NCBI RefSeq assembly: GCF_014522265.1
Contig: NZ_CP017024.1
Location: 1,020,001-1,084,000, forward strand
From: Pseudomonas oryzihabitans
GTDB taxonomy: Bacteria; Pseudomonadota; Gammaproteobacteria; Pseudomonadales; Pseudomonadaceae
Direction of reading: 5' to 3'
Length of the DNA stretch: 64,000 nucleotides
The position numbers and the translations under genes are program-made. Positions 1-11,023 of the stretch are shown here, piece after piece. Under the pieces are notes generated by a model. It did no database searches and was not told the DNA's origin. It was given only the letters and a program-made list of their open reading frames with translations. Position 1 is the first letter of the stretch. Each line of letters starts with the position of its first letter.

Positions 1-2212
<2,212 letters not shown>

Positions 2213-2242
2213 CCAGCGCGCTGGGCCGAAGGGACTGCCGGG

Positions 2243-2593
2243 TCAGATGGAGAAGGACTGACCGCAGCCACAGGTGGTGGCGGCGTTGGGATTCTTGATG
2301 ACGAAACGCGAGCCTTCCAGGCCTTCCTGGTAGTCCACCTCGGCGCCGGCCAGGTACTGGAAGCTCATGGGATCCACCACCAGGTGCACACCATCGCGCT
2401 CGATGACGGTGTCGTCGTCGGCGGAATCTTCGTCGAAGGTGAAGCCGTACTGGAAGCCCGAGCAGCCGCCACCCGTGACGAAGACGCGCAGCTTCAGGCG
2501 GGGATTGCCCTCTTCCTCGATCAGGTTCTTCACCTTGCTGGCCGCGCCCAGGGTGAACTGCAGGGGGGTCGGGGTGAAGGTTTCAATGGTCAT
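2243..2593 (-). CDS. erpA: Iron-sulfur cluster insertion protein ErpA
   Basis: A-type carrier that passes Fe-S clusters to apo-proteins, including those of isoprenoid synthesis and respiration. It has 116 residues from the ATG at 2593 ([10 protein letters not shown]). I prefer this start to an in-frame ATG ten codons upstream because GGGAGA sits a few bases before it and family members begin here. The three conserved cysteines are visible: one in GGGCSGF and two in the C-terminal CGCGQSF. It converges on anmK and is divergent from hemJ. Confidence 0.96.
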   Translation of the reverse strand: MTIETFTPTPLQFTLGAASKVKNLIEEEGNPRLKLRVFVTGGGCSGFQYGFTFDEDSADDDTVIERDGVHLVVDPMSFQYLAGAEVDYQEGLEGSRFVIKNPNAATTCGCGQSFSI

Positions 2594-2767
2594 TGCCGTA
2601 GTCTCCCGGCTTGCGCCGAACACAATTCAGTCAGGAAATTATCCGCTTGCCCGAGCAAAACGGTCAACTATTGCGCGACCATGGGCTGCCAGCCGAGACG
2701 ACCGGAGTGAATGACTTGCTGGCAGCGCCACTCTAATATCGCGCCGCCCGATAAGGAGAACGCCCCG

Positions 2768-3193
2768 ATGCTCTATCTTTGGTTGAAAGCCTTCCACCTG
2801 ATTGCCCTGGTCTGCTGGTTCGCCGGCCTGTTCTATCTGCCGCGTCTGTTCGTCTATCACGCCCAGAGCAGCGACGCCGTGAGCCACGAGCGCTTCTGCC
2901 TGATGGAGCGCAAGCTGTATCGCGGCATCATGCTGCCGGCGATGATCCTTACGCTGCTGTTCGGCATCGGCCTGCTGGTGATCAATCCGAGCTGGCTGAC
3001 CCAGGGCTGGATGCACACCAAGCTGGCGCTGGTGGTGGTGCTGATCGGCTATCACCATGTCTGCGGCGCCATGCGCAAGAGATTCGAGCGTGGCGAGAAC
3101 AAGCGCAGTCATGTGTTCTACCGCTGGTTCAACGAGGTGCCGGTACTGGTGCTTATCGCCATCGTCATTCTGGTGGTGGTCAAACCTTACTAG
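2768..3193 (+). CDS. hemJ: Protoporphyrinogen oxidase HemJ
   Basis: A small membrane haem-b protein that oxidises protoporphyrinogen IX to protoporphyrin IX in haem synthesis. It has 141 residues with about four hydrophobic helices. The first carries the family signature LKAFHLIALVCWFAGLFYLPRLFVYH coded near the start, including the conserved His; positively charged loops (MRKRFERGENKRSH) precede the last helix. The ATG at 2768 is preceded by AAGGAG eight bases upstream. A short-chain dehydrogenase follows after 48 bp. It was formerly annotated as UPF0093/TIGR00701. Confidence 0.9.
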   Translation: MLYLWLKAFHLIALVCWFAGLFYLPRLFVYHAQSSDAVSHERFCLMERKLYRGIMLPAMILTLLFGIGLLVINPSWLTQGWMHTKLALVVVLIGYHHVCGAMRKRFERGENKRSHVFYRWFNEVPVLVLIAIVILVVVKPY

Positions 3194-3241
3194 GTGCGCG
3201 GCAGATCCGCCGGCGACCGGCGTTTTCCTGGAGAAAGCAGT

Positions 3242-4030
3242 ATGCAGCGTTATGCCCTGGTAACCGGTGCCTCGTGCGGGATCGGCCTGGCCCTGGCCGA
3301 GGCCCTGGCGCGGCGGGGTCAGCCGCTGATCCTGCTGGCGCGGCGCAAGGACAAGCTGGAGAGCATCGCCGCCGAACTGGCCCAGCGCTTCGACGTGGAG
3401 GTGCTGTACCGGGTCTGCGATCTGGCGGAGCCGCTGCACCTGACCGGTCTGCTGCACGAGCTGGAGCAGAGCGAGAGAGCCATCGGCCTGCTGGTCAATT
3501 GCGCCGGGATCGGCAGCGGCGGGGATTTTCTCGCCGCCGACTGGCCACGGGTGCAGGAGCAGCTGGAGCTGAACATCCTGGCGCTCACCCGCCTGTGCCA
3601 TGCCCTGGGCCAGCACATGGCGATCCAGGGTGGCGGCCAGATTCTCAATGTCGCCTCGACCGCAGCCTTCCAGCCCATTCCCTACATGAGCAGCTATGCG
3701 GCGACCAAGGCCTATGTGCTGCACTTCTCCGAGGGCCTGCGCGAGGAGCTCAAGAAGCGCGGCGTGTCGGTGTCGGTGCTCTGCCCCGGGCCGACCCGTA
3801 CCGCCTTTTTCAAGAATGCCGGGCTGCACACCGGGCGCATGGAGCAAGGCAAGCTGCTGATGTCCGCCGAGGAGGTGGCCCTGGCCGCGGTGCGCGGGCT
3901 GGAAAGGCGCCAGGCGGTGATCGTCCCGGGCTGGCGCAATCGCCTGGGCAGCCTGTTGCCGCGCTTCTTCCCCCGCGCCCTGGTGCGTTCGGCCGCGGTG
4001 CGGGTCGGCAAACTCTTTCAACCCGCGTAA
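3242..4030 (+). CDS. SDR family NAD(P)-dependent oxidoreductase
   Basis: A classical short-chain dehydrogenase of 262 residues. The Rossmann nucleotide motif TGASCGIG lies at about residues 8-15, followed by the NCAGIG motif and the catalytic Ser with YAATK (SYAATKAYV), where Tyr and Lys are in place. A dibasic ARRKDK after beta-2 suggests NADP(H) preference (inference). The substrate cannot be told from sequence; the family (DltE/YqjQ-like) includes oxidoreductases acting on lipid or acyl substrates. ATG at 3242 follows a GGAGAAAG ribosome-binding site. It lies between hemJ and hinT on the same strand. Confidence 0.85.
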   Translation: MQRYALVTGASCGIGLALAEALARRGQPLILLARRKDKLESIAAELAQRFDVEVLYRVCDLAEPLHLTGLLHELEQSERAIGLLVNCAGIGSGGDFLAADWPRVQEQLELNILALTRLCHALGQHMAIQGGGQILNVASTAAFQPIPYMSSYAATKAYVLHFSEGLREELKKRGVSVSVLCPGPTRTAFFKNAGLHTGRMEQGKLLMSAEEVALAAVRGLERRQAVIVPGWRNRLGSLLPRFFPRALVRSAAVRVGKLFQPA

Positions 4031-4111
4031 GGGTGATCCCGCCAGTCGAACCTGCCGGTGGGCGGTAGCCGCTGGTACACTCAAGGTCTATTCAGCCAGC
4101 AGGAGATCGAC

Positions 4112-4453
4112 GTGGATTGTCTGTTCTGCAAGATCGTCGCCGGGGACATTCCGGCCAAGGTGCTCTACGAGGATGATCAGGTCATGGCCTTCCATGACAT
4201 CGCCCCGCAGGCGCCCGTGCACTTTCTGGTCATCCCCAAGAAGCACATCGCGACCCTGCACGACCTCAGCGAGGCCGATGACAAGCAGCTCGCCGGCCAT
4301 ATCCTCTTCACCGCCCAGCGCCTGGCGCAGGAGCAGGGCTGCGAAGAAGGCTTCCGCGTCGCGATGAATTGCAACGCCCTGGGGGGCCAGACGGTCTATC
4401 ACATCCATATGCATGTGCTGGGCAAGCGGCAGATGACCTGGCCTCCGGGCTGA
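4112..4453 (+). CDS. hinT: Histidine triad nucleotide-binding protein (HinT)
   Basis: A purine-nucleoside phosphoramidase of the HIT superfamily, 113 residues. It shows the N-terminal DCLFCKI segment and the catalytic triad H97-I-H99-M-H101 near the C terminus (YHIHMHVLG). GTG at 4112 is chosen as start because AGGAGA ends six bases before it and family proteins begin at this point; an in-frame ATG 54 bases upstream would add an unconserved extension. It is followed after 40 bp by coq7 on the same strand. Confidence 0.93.
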   Translation: MDCLFCKIVAGDIPAKVLYEDDQVMAFHDIAPQAPVHFLVIPKKHIATLHDLSEADDKQLAGHILFTAQRLAQEQGCEEGFRVAMNCNALGGQTVYHIHMHVLGKRQMTWPPG

Positions 4454-4493
4454 GCCACGTTCTCTCCTCCCTTCGCCCGCCAAGGAGATCACC

Positions 4494-5141
4494 TTGAGAT
4501 CCAAGCGCCTCTACTCCCCCCTCGATCGACTGCTGATCCAGGCCGATACCGCTCTGCGTACCCTGACGCCCTTCAGTGGCGCTCCCACGCGCAGCTCGCC
4601 GGCCATTCCACTCAAGGATGCCGAGCTGAGCGACGAGGAACGTCGTCACGCGGCCGGCCTCATGCGCATCAACCACACCGGCGAGGTCTGTGCCCAGGCG
4701 CTGTACCAGGGTCAGGCGCTGACTGCCAAGTTGCCGGAAGTCCGGGAGGAAATGGAGCGTTCGGCAGACGAAGAGATTGATCACCTGGCCTGGTGCGAGC
4801 AGCGCATCCGCGCCCTGGGTGAGCGCCCCAGCCTGCTCAATCCGCTGTTCTATGGGCTGTCCTTCGGGATCGGCGCCGGTGCCGGGCTGATCAGCGATCG
4901 CCTGAGTCTGGGCTTCGTCGCCGCCACCGAGGATCAGGTCTGCCGCCATCTGGACGAGCACCTGGACACGCTGCCGGCAGCCGACGCCAAGTCCCGTGCG
5001 GTGCTGGAACAGATGCGTATCGACGAAGAGCAACATGCCGAGCACGCCCTGGCGGCCGGTGGCTGGCGCTTTCCCACGCCGGTCAAATACGGCATGAGCC
5101 TGGTGTCCAAGGTGATGACCAAGACCACCTACCGCATCTGA
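4494..5141 (+). CDS. coq7: 2-polyprenyl-3-methyl-6-methoxy-1,4-benzoquinone monooxygenase (demethoxyubiquinone hydroxylase)
   Basis: A di-iron hydroxylase for the penultimate step of ubiquinone synthesis, 215 residues. The carboxylate/His iron ligands appear in two repeats of the ferritin-like fold: [13 protein letters not shown] with [10 protein letters not shown] in the first half, and [12 protein letters not shown] with EEQHAEHA in the second. The start is TTG at 4494, supported by AAGGAG six bases upstream; no better ATG exists nearby. A strong hairpin terminator follows at 5161. Confidence 0.95.
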   Translation: MRSKRLYSPLDRLLIQADTALRTLTPFSGAPTRSSPAIPLKDAELSDEERRHAAGLMRINHTGEVCAQALYQGQALTAKLPEVREEMERSADEEIDHLAWCEQRIRALGERPSLLNPLFYGLSFGIGAGAGLISDRLSLGFVAATEDQVCRHLDEHLDTLPAADAKSRAVLEQMRIDEEQHAEHALAAGGWRFPTPVKYGMSLVSKVMTKTTYRI

Positions 5142-5160
5142 CCTGCGGTTGGCGCCCACG

Positions 5161-5188
5161 AAAAAGCCCTGCCTCGGCAGGGCTTTTT
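5161..5188. terminator. Bidirectional Rho-independent terminator between coq7 and pcaG
   Basis: AAAAAGCCCTGCC, a TC loop, then GGCAGGGCTTTTT: a perfect 13-bp inverted repeat with an A run on one side and a T run on the other. It sits between the convergent genes coq7 (+) and pcaG (-), so it can stop transcription from both directions. Confidence 0.93.
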
Positions 5189-5201
5189 GCTGTCTGCAAC
5201 G

Positions 5202-5813
5202 CTAGATATCGAAGAAGACGGTTTCCTGCGGACCCTGCAGATGGATGTCGAAGCGATAGGCCAGGCGGCCATCGATTTCGCAACGGCGCGCCAGCAGGGT
5301 GGGGCGGCGCTCCGGCTCCGGCAGGTTGTAGACCGGACAGCGGGCGTTGGCCTCGGCTTCATCGTCGAAGTAGAGGCGGGTCTGCAGGTGGATGTTGATG
5401 CCGCGGGCGAACAGGGTGACGTTGATGTGCGGCGCCATGGGCTGGCCGCGCTGGTCGGCGACCTGGCCGGGCTTGATGGTGTGCAGCGTCCAGTCACCGG
5501 CGTCGAAGGTGGTGGCGGTGCGACCGAAGCCGTTGAAGGCCTTTTCCACGTCGTAGACCGGGTCGTATTGACCCTCATGGTCGGCCTGCCAGAACTCCAG
5601 GAAGGAATCGCGCACCAGGTTGCCGTTGCCGTCGAACACCTGGCCGGTGAGCAGGATGTGCTCGCCGGGAGCATCGGGACTGGCCAGCTCGTTCCAGATC
5701 TCGACCGCGCGGGTGGGATTGCCGGCGGCGGCCAGGGCCAGGCCGATATGCACATAGGGGCCGGCAGTCTGGGAGGGGGTTTCCGGTAGCAGGTCGTGGC
5801 GGTTGGGGGTCAT
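5202..5813 (-). CDS. pcaG: Protocatechuate 3,4-dioxygenase alpha subunit
   Basis: The non-iron-binding subunit of the enzyme that cleaves protocatechuate between its two hydroxyls to beta-carboxy-cis,cis-muconate, the entry to the beta-ketoadipate pathway. It has 203 residues and starts MTPNRHDLLPETPSQTAGPY, the characteristic alpha-subunit opening. The intradiol dioxygenase fold is recognisable (LVRDSFLEFWQADHEG; PMAPHINVTLFARG). It starts 10 bp after pcaH and is certainly cotranscribed with it; the two form an (alpha-beta)n oligomer. Confidence 0.96.
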   Translation of the reverse strand: MTPNRHDLLPETPSQTAGPYVHIGLALAAAGNPTRAVEIWNELASPDAPGEHILLTGQVFDGNGNLVRDSFLEFWQADHEGQYDPVYDVEKAFNGFGRTATTFDAGDWTLHTIKPGQVADQRGQPMAPHINVTLFARGINIHLQTRLYFDDEAEANARCPVYNLPEPERRPTLLARRCEIDGRLAYRFDIHLQGPQETVFFDI

Positions 5814-5823
5814 GTCGGCGTCC

Positions 5824-6549
5824 TCAGTGATGTTCGAAGAACGTCTGCCGCGCGCCGCGGGTGACGATGTCGAAGCGATAGGCCAGGCAGTCCATGGGAT
5901 TGGCCATGCTCATGTCCAGGCGGGCGATGAGGGTCTGCACCGCGTCAGGATCGGCAATGGACTTGACGATGGGGCACAGCGGGATCAGCGGATCGCCTTC
6001 GAAATAGAGCTGGGTGATCAGCCGGGTGGCGATGGCCGGACCCATGACCGAGACGTGGATGTGCGCCGGACGCCAGTCGTTGCTGCCGTTGCGCCAGGGA
6101 TAGGGACCCGGGCGGACGGTGCGGAAGACGTAGTTGCCCTGGCTGTCGGTACGGGTGCGGCCGACGCCACCGAAGTTGGGGTCCAGCGGTGCCAGGTAGA
6201 CGTCGTTCTTGTGCCGGTAGCGACCCCCGGCATTGGCCTGCCAGATCTCCACCAGGGAATTGGGCACCGGCTTGCCGAACTGGTCACGCAGGGTGCCGAA
6301 CAGGATGATGCGTTCGCCCTGGGGCAACTGACCGGTGCCGAAGTTGAGCAGCAGGTCGTTGTCGTGCGGCCCGAGCGGCAACCGCGAGAAGTCCGGGCCG
6401 CTGCGCTCGGACGCGGTCTGGTGCTGCAGACTGACCAGCGCCTGGCGCGGTGAGCGGGGAATCGAGGATTTGTAGGCGGGCGTATAGGCCTGGGGATGCC
6501 AGGTGCGATCACGGGCGACGTAGCGAACGTCGTGGGGCTTGTTATGCAT
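5824..6549 (-). CDS. pcaH: Protocatechuate 3,4-dioxygenase beta subunit
   Basis: The catalytic Fe(III) subunit, 241 residues. The four iron ligands expected from the family are all visible: Tyr111 (GGRYRHK), Tyr150 (GPYPW), His163 and His165 (RPAHIHVS). I chose ATG at 6549 ([10 protein letters not shown]) because GGAG lies just upstream and it matches the usual N terminus; an upstream in-frame ATG would start before the probable promoter. The perfect PcaQ box at 6644-6659 lies about 100 bp upstream of this start, so expression is expected to be induced through PcaQ. Confidence 0.97.
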   Translation of the reverse strand: MHNKPHDVRYVARDRTWHPQAYTPAYKSSIPRSPRQALVSLQHQTASERSGPDFSRLPLGPHDNDLLLNFGTGQLPQGERIILFGTLRDQFGKPVPNSLVEIWQANAGGRYRHKNDVYLAPLDPNFGGVGRTRTDSQGNYVFRTVRPGPYPWRNGSNDWRPAHIHVSVMGPAIATRLITQLYFEGDPLIPLCPIVKSIADPDAVQTLIARLDMSMANPMDCLAYRFDIVTRGARQTFFEHH

Positions 6550-6643
6550 TGGAATGCTCCACGGAAGGATCGGGGCCAAGACTGGCTGATCCCAGTGTGG
6601 CCCAGGTCGCCGCCTGGCTGAATTGAAAGCTGCGCCCTGACCC

Positions 6644-6659
6644 ATAACCTAATGGTTAA
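6644..6659 (-). promoter_or_regulatory. PcaQ operator upstream of pcaHG
   Basis: The sequence ATAACC-TAAT-GGTTAA is an exact match to the PcaQ recognition motif ATAACC-N4-GGTTAA that I remember from Sinorhizobium work. It lies about 100 bp upstream of the pcaH start codon and overlaps the pcaQ stop codon (TAG at 6651-6649). A further GGGTTAAC repeats the right half-site immediately beyond it. Position and exact match make this a confident prediction, although no footprint is available. Confidence 0.85.
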
Positions 6660-7572
6660 GGGTTAACTCGCCGGCCACCTCGCGCAGGACGTCGCAGAAT
6701 CTCTGGGTGGCCAGCGACAGGGACACGCTGCCATTGCGGCAGATGCCGACCGAGCCGCCGGCTTCGCGGACGCCAAGCTCCACCTCGATCAGCTCGCCGC
6801 TGGCCAGGTCGCGACGCACCGCATCCCGCGGAGCGATCCACAGGGCCTCGCTCTGGCGGACATACTGGCGGCTGAGGGTCGGCGACAGGGTTTCCAGCCG
6901 CTGGGGACTGAGTGGGATACCGCATTGCACGAAGAGACTCTCGGCGTGGCGGCGGATGGTGGTACCGGGCAACGGCAGCACCAGGGGATAGCGCGCCAGG
7001 GTCGCCAGGTCCGCCGGCAGCGCCTGGCTCAGCGGATGCCCCGGACGGACCACCAGGGTCAGGGCCTCGGTATAGAGGTGCTCGAAGTCGAGACCGTGGA
7101 TGTCGGGACTGTCGGTCATGCGACCGACCACCAGATCCAGATCGCCGACTCGCAGCTGACCCAGCAGGTAGGCGCTGGGGCCGGTGGCGACGTTGACGAT
7201 CAATTGCCGGTGCCGCTCGTGCAGCCGCGCCAGGACCTCGGGCAGCACCTGGCTTTCCACCGTCGACAGGACCCCGACCCGTACCAGGCCACCGGCCTCG
7301 CCGCCGCGCACCAGTTCCATTCCCTCACGCAGGGCCTGGACGCAGGGACCGGCATGGCGCAGGAACAGCAGGCCGGCTTCGGTGAGGGTCACCTCGCCCT
7401 TGCCACGCTCGAACAGGCGCACCTCGAGAATCTCCTCGAGTTCGCGGATGGTCTTGGAAATGGCCGGCTGGGATACAGCGATGGCATCGGCCGCCTTGGC
7501 GAAGCTGCGCTGCTGGGCGATCTCCAGGAAACACAGCAGATGCCGGAATTTGATGCGGTTGTCGAGATTCAT
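6649..7572 (-). CDS. pcaQ: LysR-type transcriptional activator of protocatechuate genes
   Basis: A 307-residue LysR regulator. The N-terminal winged helix-turn-helix (residues about 9-65: LCFLEIAQQRSFAKAADAIA then SQPAISKTIRELE) is followed by an effector-binding domain. The opening MNLDNRIKFRHLLCFLEIAQ is characteristic of PcaQ. Its position immediately upstream of pcaHG in the same direction, and the PcaQ box at its 3' end, support the assignment. The effector is probably beta-carboxymuconate or a related intermediate (family knowledge, not visible in the sequence). It diverges from the TetR gene at 7689. Confidence 0.92.
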   Translation of the reverse strand: MNLDNRIKFRHLLCFLEIAQQRSFAKAADAIAVSQPAISKTIRELEEILEVRLFERGKGEVTLTEAGLLFLRHAGPCVQALREGMELVRGGEAGGLVRVGVLSTVESQVLPEVLARLHERHRQLIVNVATGPSAYLLGQLRVGDLDLVVGRMTDSPDIHGLDFEHLYTEALTLVVRPGHPLSQALPADLATLARYPLVLPLPGTTIRRHAESLFVQCGIPLSPQRLETLSPTLSRQYVRQSEALWIAPRDAVRRDLASGELIEVELGVREAGGSVGICRNGSVSLSLATQRFCDVLREVAGELTLNH

Positions 7573-7688
7573 GACGCTCTCAAGGCAAGGCTCGGGCCAG
7601 AGACTACCACCCGGCGGTCGTGGAAAACCCTTGGAGTCAGCAGGGGCATCCTTTGCTACAGTGCCGCCTTCTCTTCCGGAATCTCTCC

Positions 7689-8381
7689 ATGTCGATCCGT
7701 GCCCAGCAGAAGCTGCAAACGCGCCAGGCGCTGCTGGAGTCGGCGCGCCTGCTGATGAACAGCGGCCGCGGCTTCGGCAGTCTCAGCCTGCGCGAGGTGA
7801 GTCGCCAGGCCGGCATCGTCCCGGCGGGCTTCTATCGCCACTTCAGCGACATGGAAACCTTCGGCCTGGCCCTGGTGGCCGAGGTGGGCGACACCTTCCG
7901 CGACGCCCTGCGCCAGGTGCGTCATCACGAATTGCAGCAGCGCGGCATGATCGAGGCCTCGGTGGAGATCTTTCTCGGCGCCGTGAGCGACAACCGCGAT
8001 CAGTTCCTCTTTCTCGCCCGTGAGCAATACGGCGGCTCCCAGGCCGTGCGCCAGGCCATTGCCGAGTTGCGCCAGCGCATCACCCAGGACCTGGCCCGCG
8101 ACCTGCTCGCCCTGGGTCGGCTGCCCCATCTGAGTCCGTCGCAGATCGATGTCCTGGCCGACCTGGTGGTGAAGACGGTATTCGCCACCCTGCCGGAGCT
8201 GATCGATCCGCCGCCGCTGACCACACCGCCACCGCTGTGGCCGGCGGCGAAGATGGTGCAGCAACTCAAGCTGATCCTGATCGGTAGCAAGCACTGGCGG
8301 CGCGGCGAGCGCACCAATGCCCCAAAGGAGGGCGTCGCCCTGCTAGCCGATGCAATGGCGCACCAAATAAGAGCAACCTGA
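7689..8381 (+). CDS. TetR family repressor of the FabR/DesT type
   Basis: A 230-residue TetR-fold regulator. The N-terminal helix-turn-helix reads SLREVSRQAGIVPAGFYRHF, very like E. coli FabR ([20 protein letters not shown]) and pseudomonad DesT, which adjust unsaturated fatty-acid synthesis by sensing acyl-CoA. In P. aeruginosa, from memory, desT lies directly upstream of ureEFG as here, which supports DesT. However, the desaturase gene desB expected beside it is not present; pcaQ is the divergent neighbour instead. ATG at 7689 follows GGAATCTC. The target regulon is therefore inferred. Confidence 0.8.
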   Translation: MSIRAQQKLQTRQALLESARLLMNSGRGFGSLSLREVSRQAGIVPAGFYRHFSDMETFGLALVAEVGDTFRDALRQVRHHELQQRGMIEASVEIFLGAVSDNRDQFLFLAREQYGGSQAVRQAIAELRQRITQDLARDLLALGRLPHLSPSQIDVLADLVVKTVFATLPELIDPPPLTTPPPLWPAAKMVQQLKLILIGSKHWRRGERTNAPKEGVALLADAMAHQIRAT

Positions 8382-8478
8382 TCGCCAGGTCAACTTTCAG
8401 CGCCCCAGAACCAGGCGACTTGCGCGCCTTGGCAGGCCCCTTGCTGTAGAGCTGGGCAAAACTGCCAAGAGTCCTGCC

Positions 8479-8979
8479 ATGCTGGTCGTCCAAAGCCGCT
8501 GCGCACCCCGGGATACCTGGGACGCCGAACTCCACCTCACCTACGACGCCCGCAGCAAGAGTCGCCTGAGAGCCACCACCAGCGCTGGCGAAGACGTCGG
8601 CCTGTTCCTCGAACGCGGACAACCGCCGCTGGCCGATGGCGACTGTCTGGAAGCCCGCGATGGCCGCATCGTGCGCATCGTCGCCCGGCCGGAAAAACTG
8701 CTGCATGTGACCTGCGCCAGCGCCTTCGAACTGACCCGCGCCGCCTACCACCTGGGCAATCGCCACGTCGCCCTGCAGATCGGTGACGGCTGGCTGCGGC
8801 TGCTGGACGACTATGTGCTCAAGGCCATGCTGGAGCAGCTCGGCGCCCGGGTCAGCGAGATCGAGGCCGGCTTCCAGCCCGAGCACGGCGCCTACGGCGG
8901 CGGTCACCATCACTCGCGCCATGGCGAGGAAGGTTTCAACTACGCACCCAAGCTGCACCACTTCGGCGTGCGCACGTGA
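8479..8979 (+). CDS. ureE: Urease accessory protein UreE (nickel metallochaperone)
   Basis: Delivers Ni(II) to the UreG-UreF-UreD complex that activates urease. It has 166 residues with the N-terminal UreE domain followed by the metal-binding domain (YHLGNRHVALQI, with the conserved interface His) and a His-rich tail (HGAYGGGHHHSRHGEEG). The stop overlaps the GTG start of ureF by four bases, so translation is coupled. The urease structural genes ureABC and ureD are not in this window. Confidence 0.95.
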   Translation: MLVVQSRCAPRDTWDAELHLTYDARSKSRLRATTSAGEDVGLFLERGQPPLADGDCLEARDGRIVRIVARPEKLLHVTCASAFELTRAAYHLGNRHVALQIGDGWLRLLDDYVLKAMLEQLGARVSEIEAGFQPEHGAYGGGHHHSRHGEEGFNYAPKLHHFGVRT

Positions 8980-9647
8980 ATTCGCCCTTCGCCCTGCTGC
9001 GCCTGGCCAGTCCCCAGCTGCCGATTGGCGGCTACAGCTATTCCCAGGGACTGGAACTGGCCATCGACAGCGGCCTGATCCGCAGCGCGGTGGAGGCCGA
9101 GACTTGGCTGCGTGACAGCCTCGAACTCAATCTCGCCCGCTTCGAGGCGCCGCTGCTGCTGGCCCATTGCCAAGCCGCCGCGGAGGGCGACTGGACTCGC
9201 CTGGGCGCACTGGCCGAGCGTCACCGTGCCAGTCGCGAGACCGCGGAATTCCAGCTGGAAAGTCGCCAGACCGGCTATTCCCTGGCGCAGCTGCTGCTCG
9301 GACTGCCGGAGCTGGATGACGCCAGCCGCCGTCTGCTCGGCGAGCTGGCCCCGACCTTCGCCCTGGGTTGGGCGCTGGCCGCCCGGGCCTGGGCCATCGC
9401 CCCCCGGGCCGCCCTGGACGCCTGGCTGTGGACCTGGCTGGAAAATCAGCTGGCGGTACTGATGAAAACCCTGCCGCTGGGCCAGCAAGCCGCCCAGCGC
9501 CTCACCTCCCTTCTGCTGCCGACCCTGACCGCCGTGGCCGAGCACGCCGCGGCCCTGCCCGAAGCGACCTGGGGCGGCGCCCCCTTCGGCCTGGCCCTCA
9601 GCAGCATGGCCCACGAGCGGCAGTACAGCCGCCTGTTCCGTTCCTAG
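8976..9647 (+). CDS. ureF: Urease accessory protein UreF
   Basis: A GTPase-regulating factor in urease maturation, 223 residues, all-helical. The conserved opening [19 protein letters not shown] and the C-terminal [15 protein letters not shown] are family hallmarks. GTG at 8976 overlaps the ureE stop (GTGA), which fixes the start by coupling. ureG follows 11 bp downstream, so ureE-ureF-ureG form one operon. Confidence 0.95.
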   Translation: MNSPFALLRLASPQLPIGGYSYSQGLELAIDSGLIRSAVEAETWLRDSLELNLARFEAPLLLAHCQAAAEGDWTRLGALAERHRASRETAEFQLESRQTGYSLAQLLLGLPELDDASRRLLGELAPTFALGWALAARAWAIAPRAALDAWLWTWLENQLAVLMKTLPLGQQAAQRLTSLLLPTLTAVAEHAAALPEATWGGAPFGLALSSMAHERQYSRLFRS

Positions 9648-9658
9648 GAGATCTCCTG

Positions 9659-10273
<615 letters not shown>

Positions 10274-10274
10274 G

Positions 10275-10412
10275 AACCTGCTCACGACCTCGCGAGCTAG
10301 AGACAAACAAGGCGAAAAGGCCTGAGGAAGCGGAGTTTACAAATGGTAAATGAGCATTCCGAAGGACTTTTCAACGCCGTTTGGCCGACGCGCAGCAGGT
10401 CGTGAGCAGGTT
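10275..10412. repeat. 138-bp element with 16-bp perfect terminal inverted repeats (MITE-like)
   Basis: The ends are AACCTGCTCACGACCT (10275-10290) and its exact reverse complement (10397-10412). The interior carries a small TTTAC-aaatg-GTAAA dyad at 10336-10350 and no gene. One frame reads TPFGRRAAGREQV near the right end, a string I recall from spurious proteins in many Pseudomonas genomes, which suggests a dispersed repeat. No target-site duplication is obvious (left flank GCCTAGG, right flank ATGAGTC). No second copy was noticed in this window. It separates ureG from hupE. Confidence 0.75.
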
Positions 10413-10446
10413 ATGAGTCCAGGATTTCATCACTCAAGGAGCCCCC

Positions 10447-11019
10447 ATGAAACACGCCAAGATCCTCGCCACCGCCGCCCTGCTGCTCGCCCCGGCCCTG
10501 GCCTTTGCCCATCCGGGTCATGCCGAGAATGGCCTGGCCGCCGGGGTGCTGCACCCCCTGACCGGTCTCGACCACCTGCTGGCCATGCTCGCCGTGGGTC
10601 TCTGGGCAGCCCAGCAGCAGGGCAAGGCGCGCCTGGCGCTGCCCTGCACCTTTGTCGGCACCATGCTGATCGGCGGCCTGCTGGGCTTCACCGGGCTGGA
10701 GCTGCCCTTGCTCGAGACCGGCATCGCCGCCTCGGTGCTGGCGCTGGGCCTGCTGGTGGCCCTGGCCGCCCGTCCGCCGGTGGCCGCCGCCGTCGGCCTG
10801 ACCGCCGCCTTCGCGCTGTTCCATGGCGTGGCCCATGGTCTGGAGCTGCCGGAGATGGGCAATCCCTGGGCCTATGCCCTGGGCTTCGTCGCCGCCACCG
10901 CCACCCTGCATGGCCTGGGCTATGCCGTGGTGCGCTACCTGCCCCAGGCGGCCACGCCGCTGGTGCGACTGGCCGGCGTCGCCACCGCTGTGGCCGGGGG
11001 CTGGCTGCTCGCCGCCTGA
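10447..11019 (+). CDS. HupE/UreJ family nickel/cobalt permease
   Basis: A 190-residue membrane protein with a cleavable-looking N terminus (ALLLAPALAFAHPGHA) and about six hydrophobic helices. The metal-site motif HPLTGLDHLLAM is present near residue 37, as are the inner FHGVAHGLELP and TLHGLGYA histidines. Members take up nickel or cobalt for urease or hydrogenase. Its location after ureEFG on the same strand supports nickel supply for urease. The preceding 138-bp element may weaken cotranscription with ureG. AAGGAG precedes the ATG. Confidence 0.9.
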   Translation: MKHAKILATAALLLAPALAFAHPGHAENGLAAGVLHPLTGLDHLLAMLAVGLWAAQQQGKARLALPCTFVGTMLIGGLLGFTGLELPLLETGIAASVLALGLLVALAARPPVAAAVGLTAAFALFHGVAHGLELPEMGNPWAYALGFVAATATLHGLGYAVVRYLPQAATPLVRLAGVATAVAGGWLLAA

Positions 11020-11023
11020 TCCG

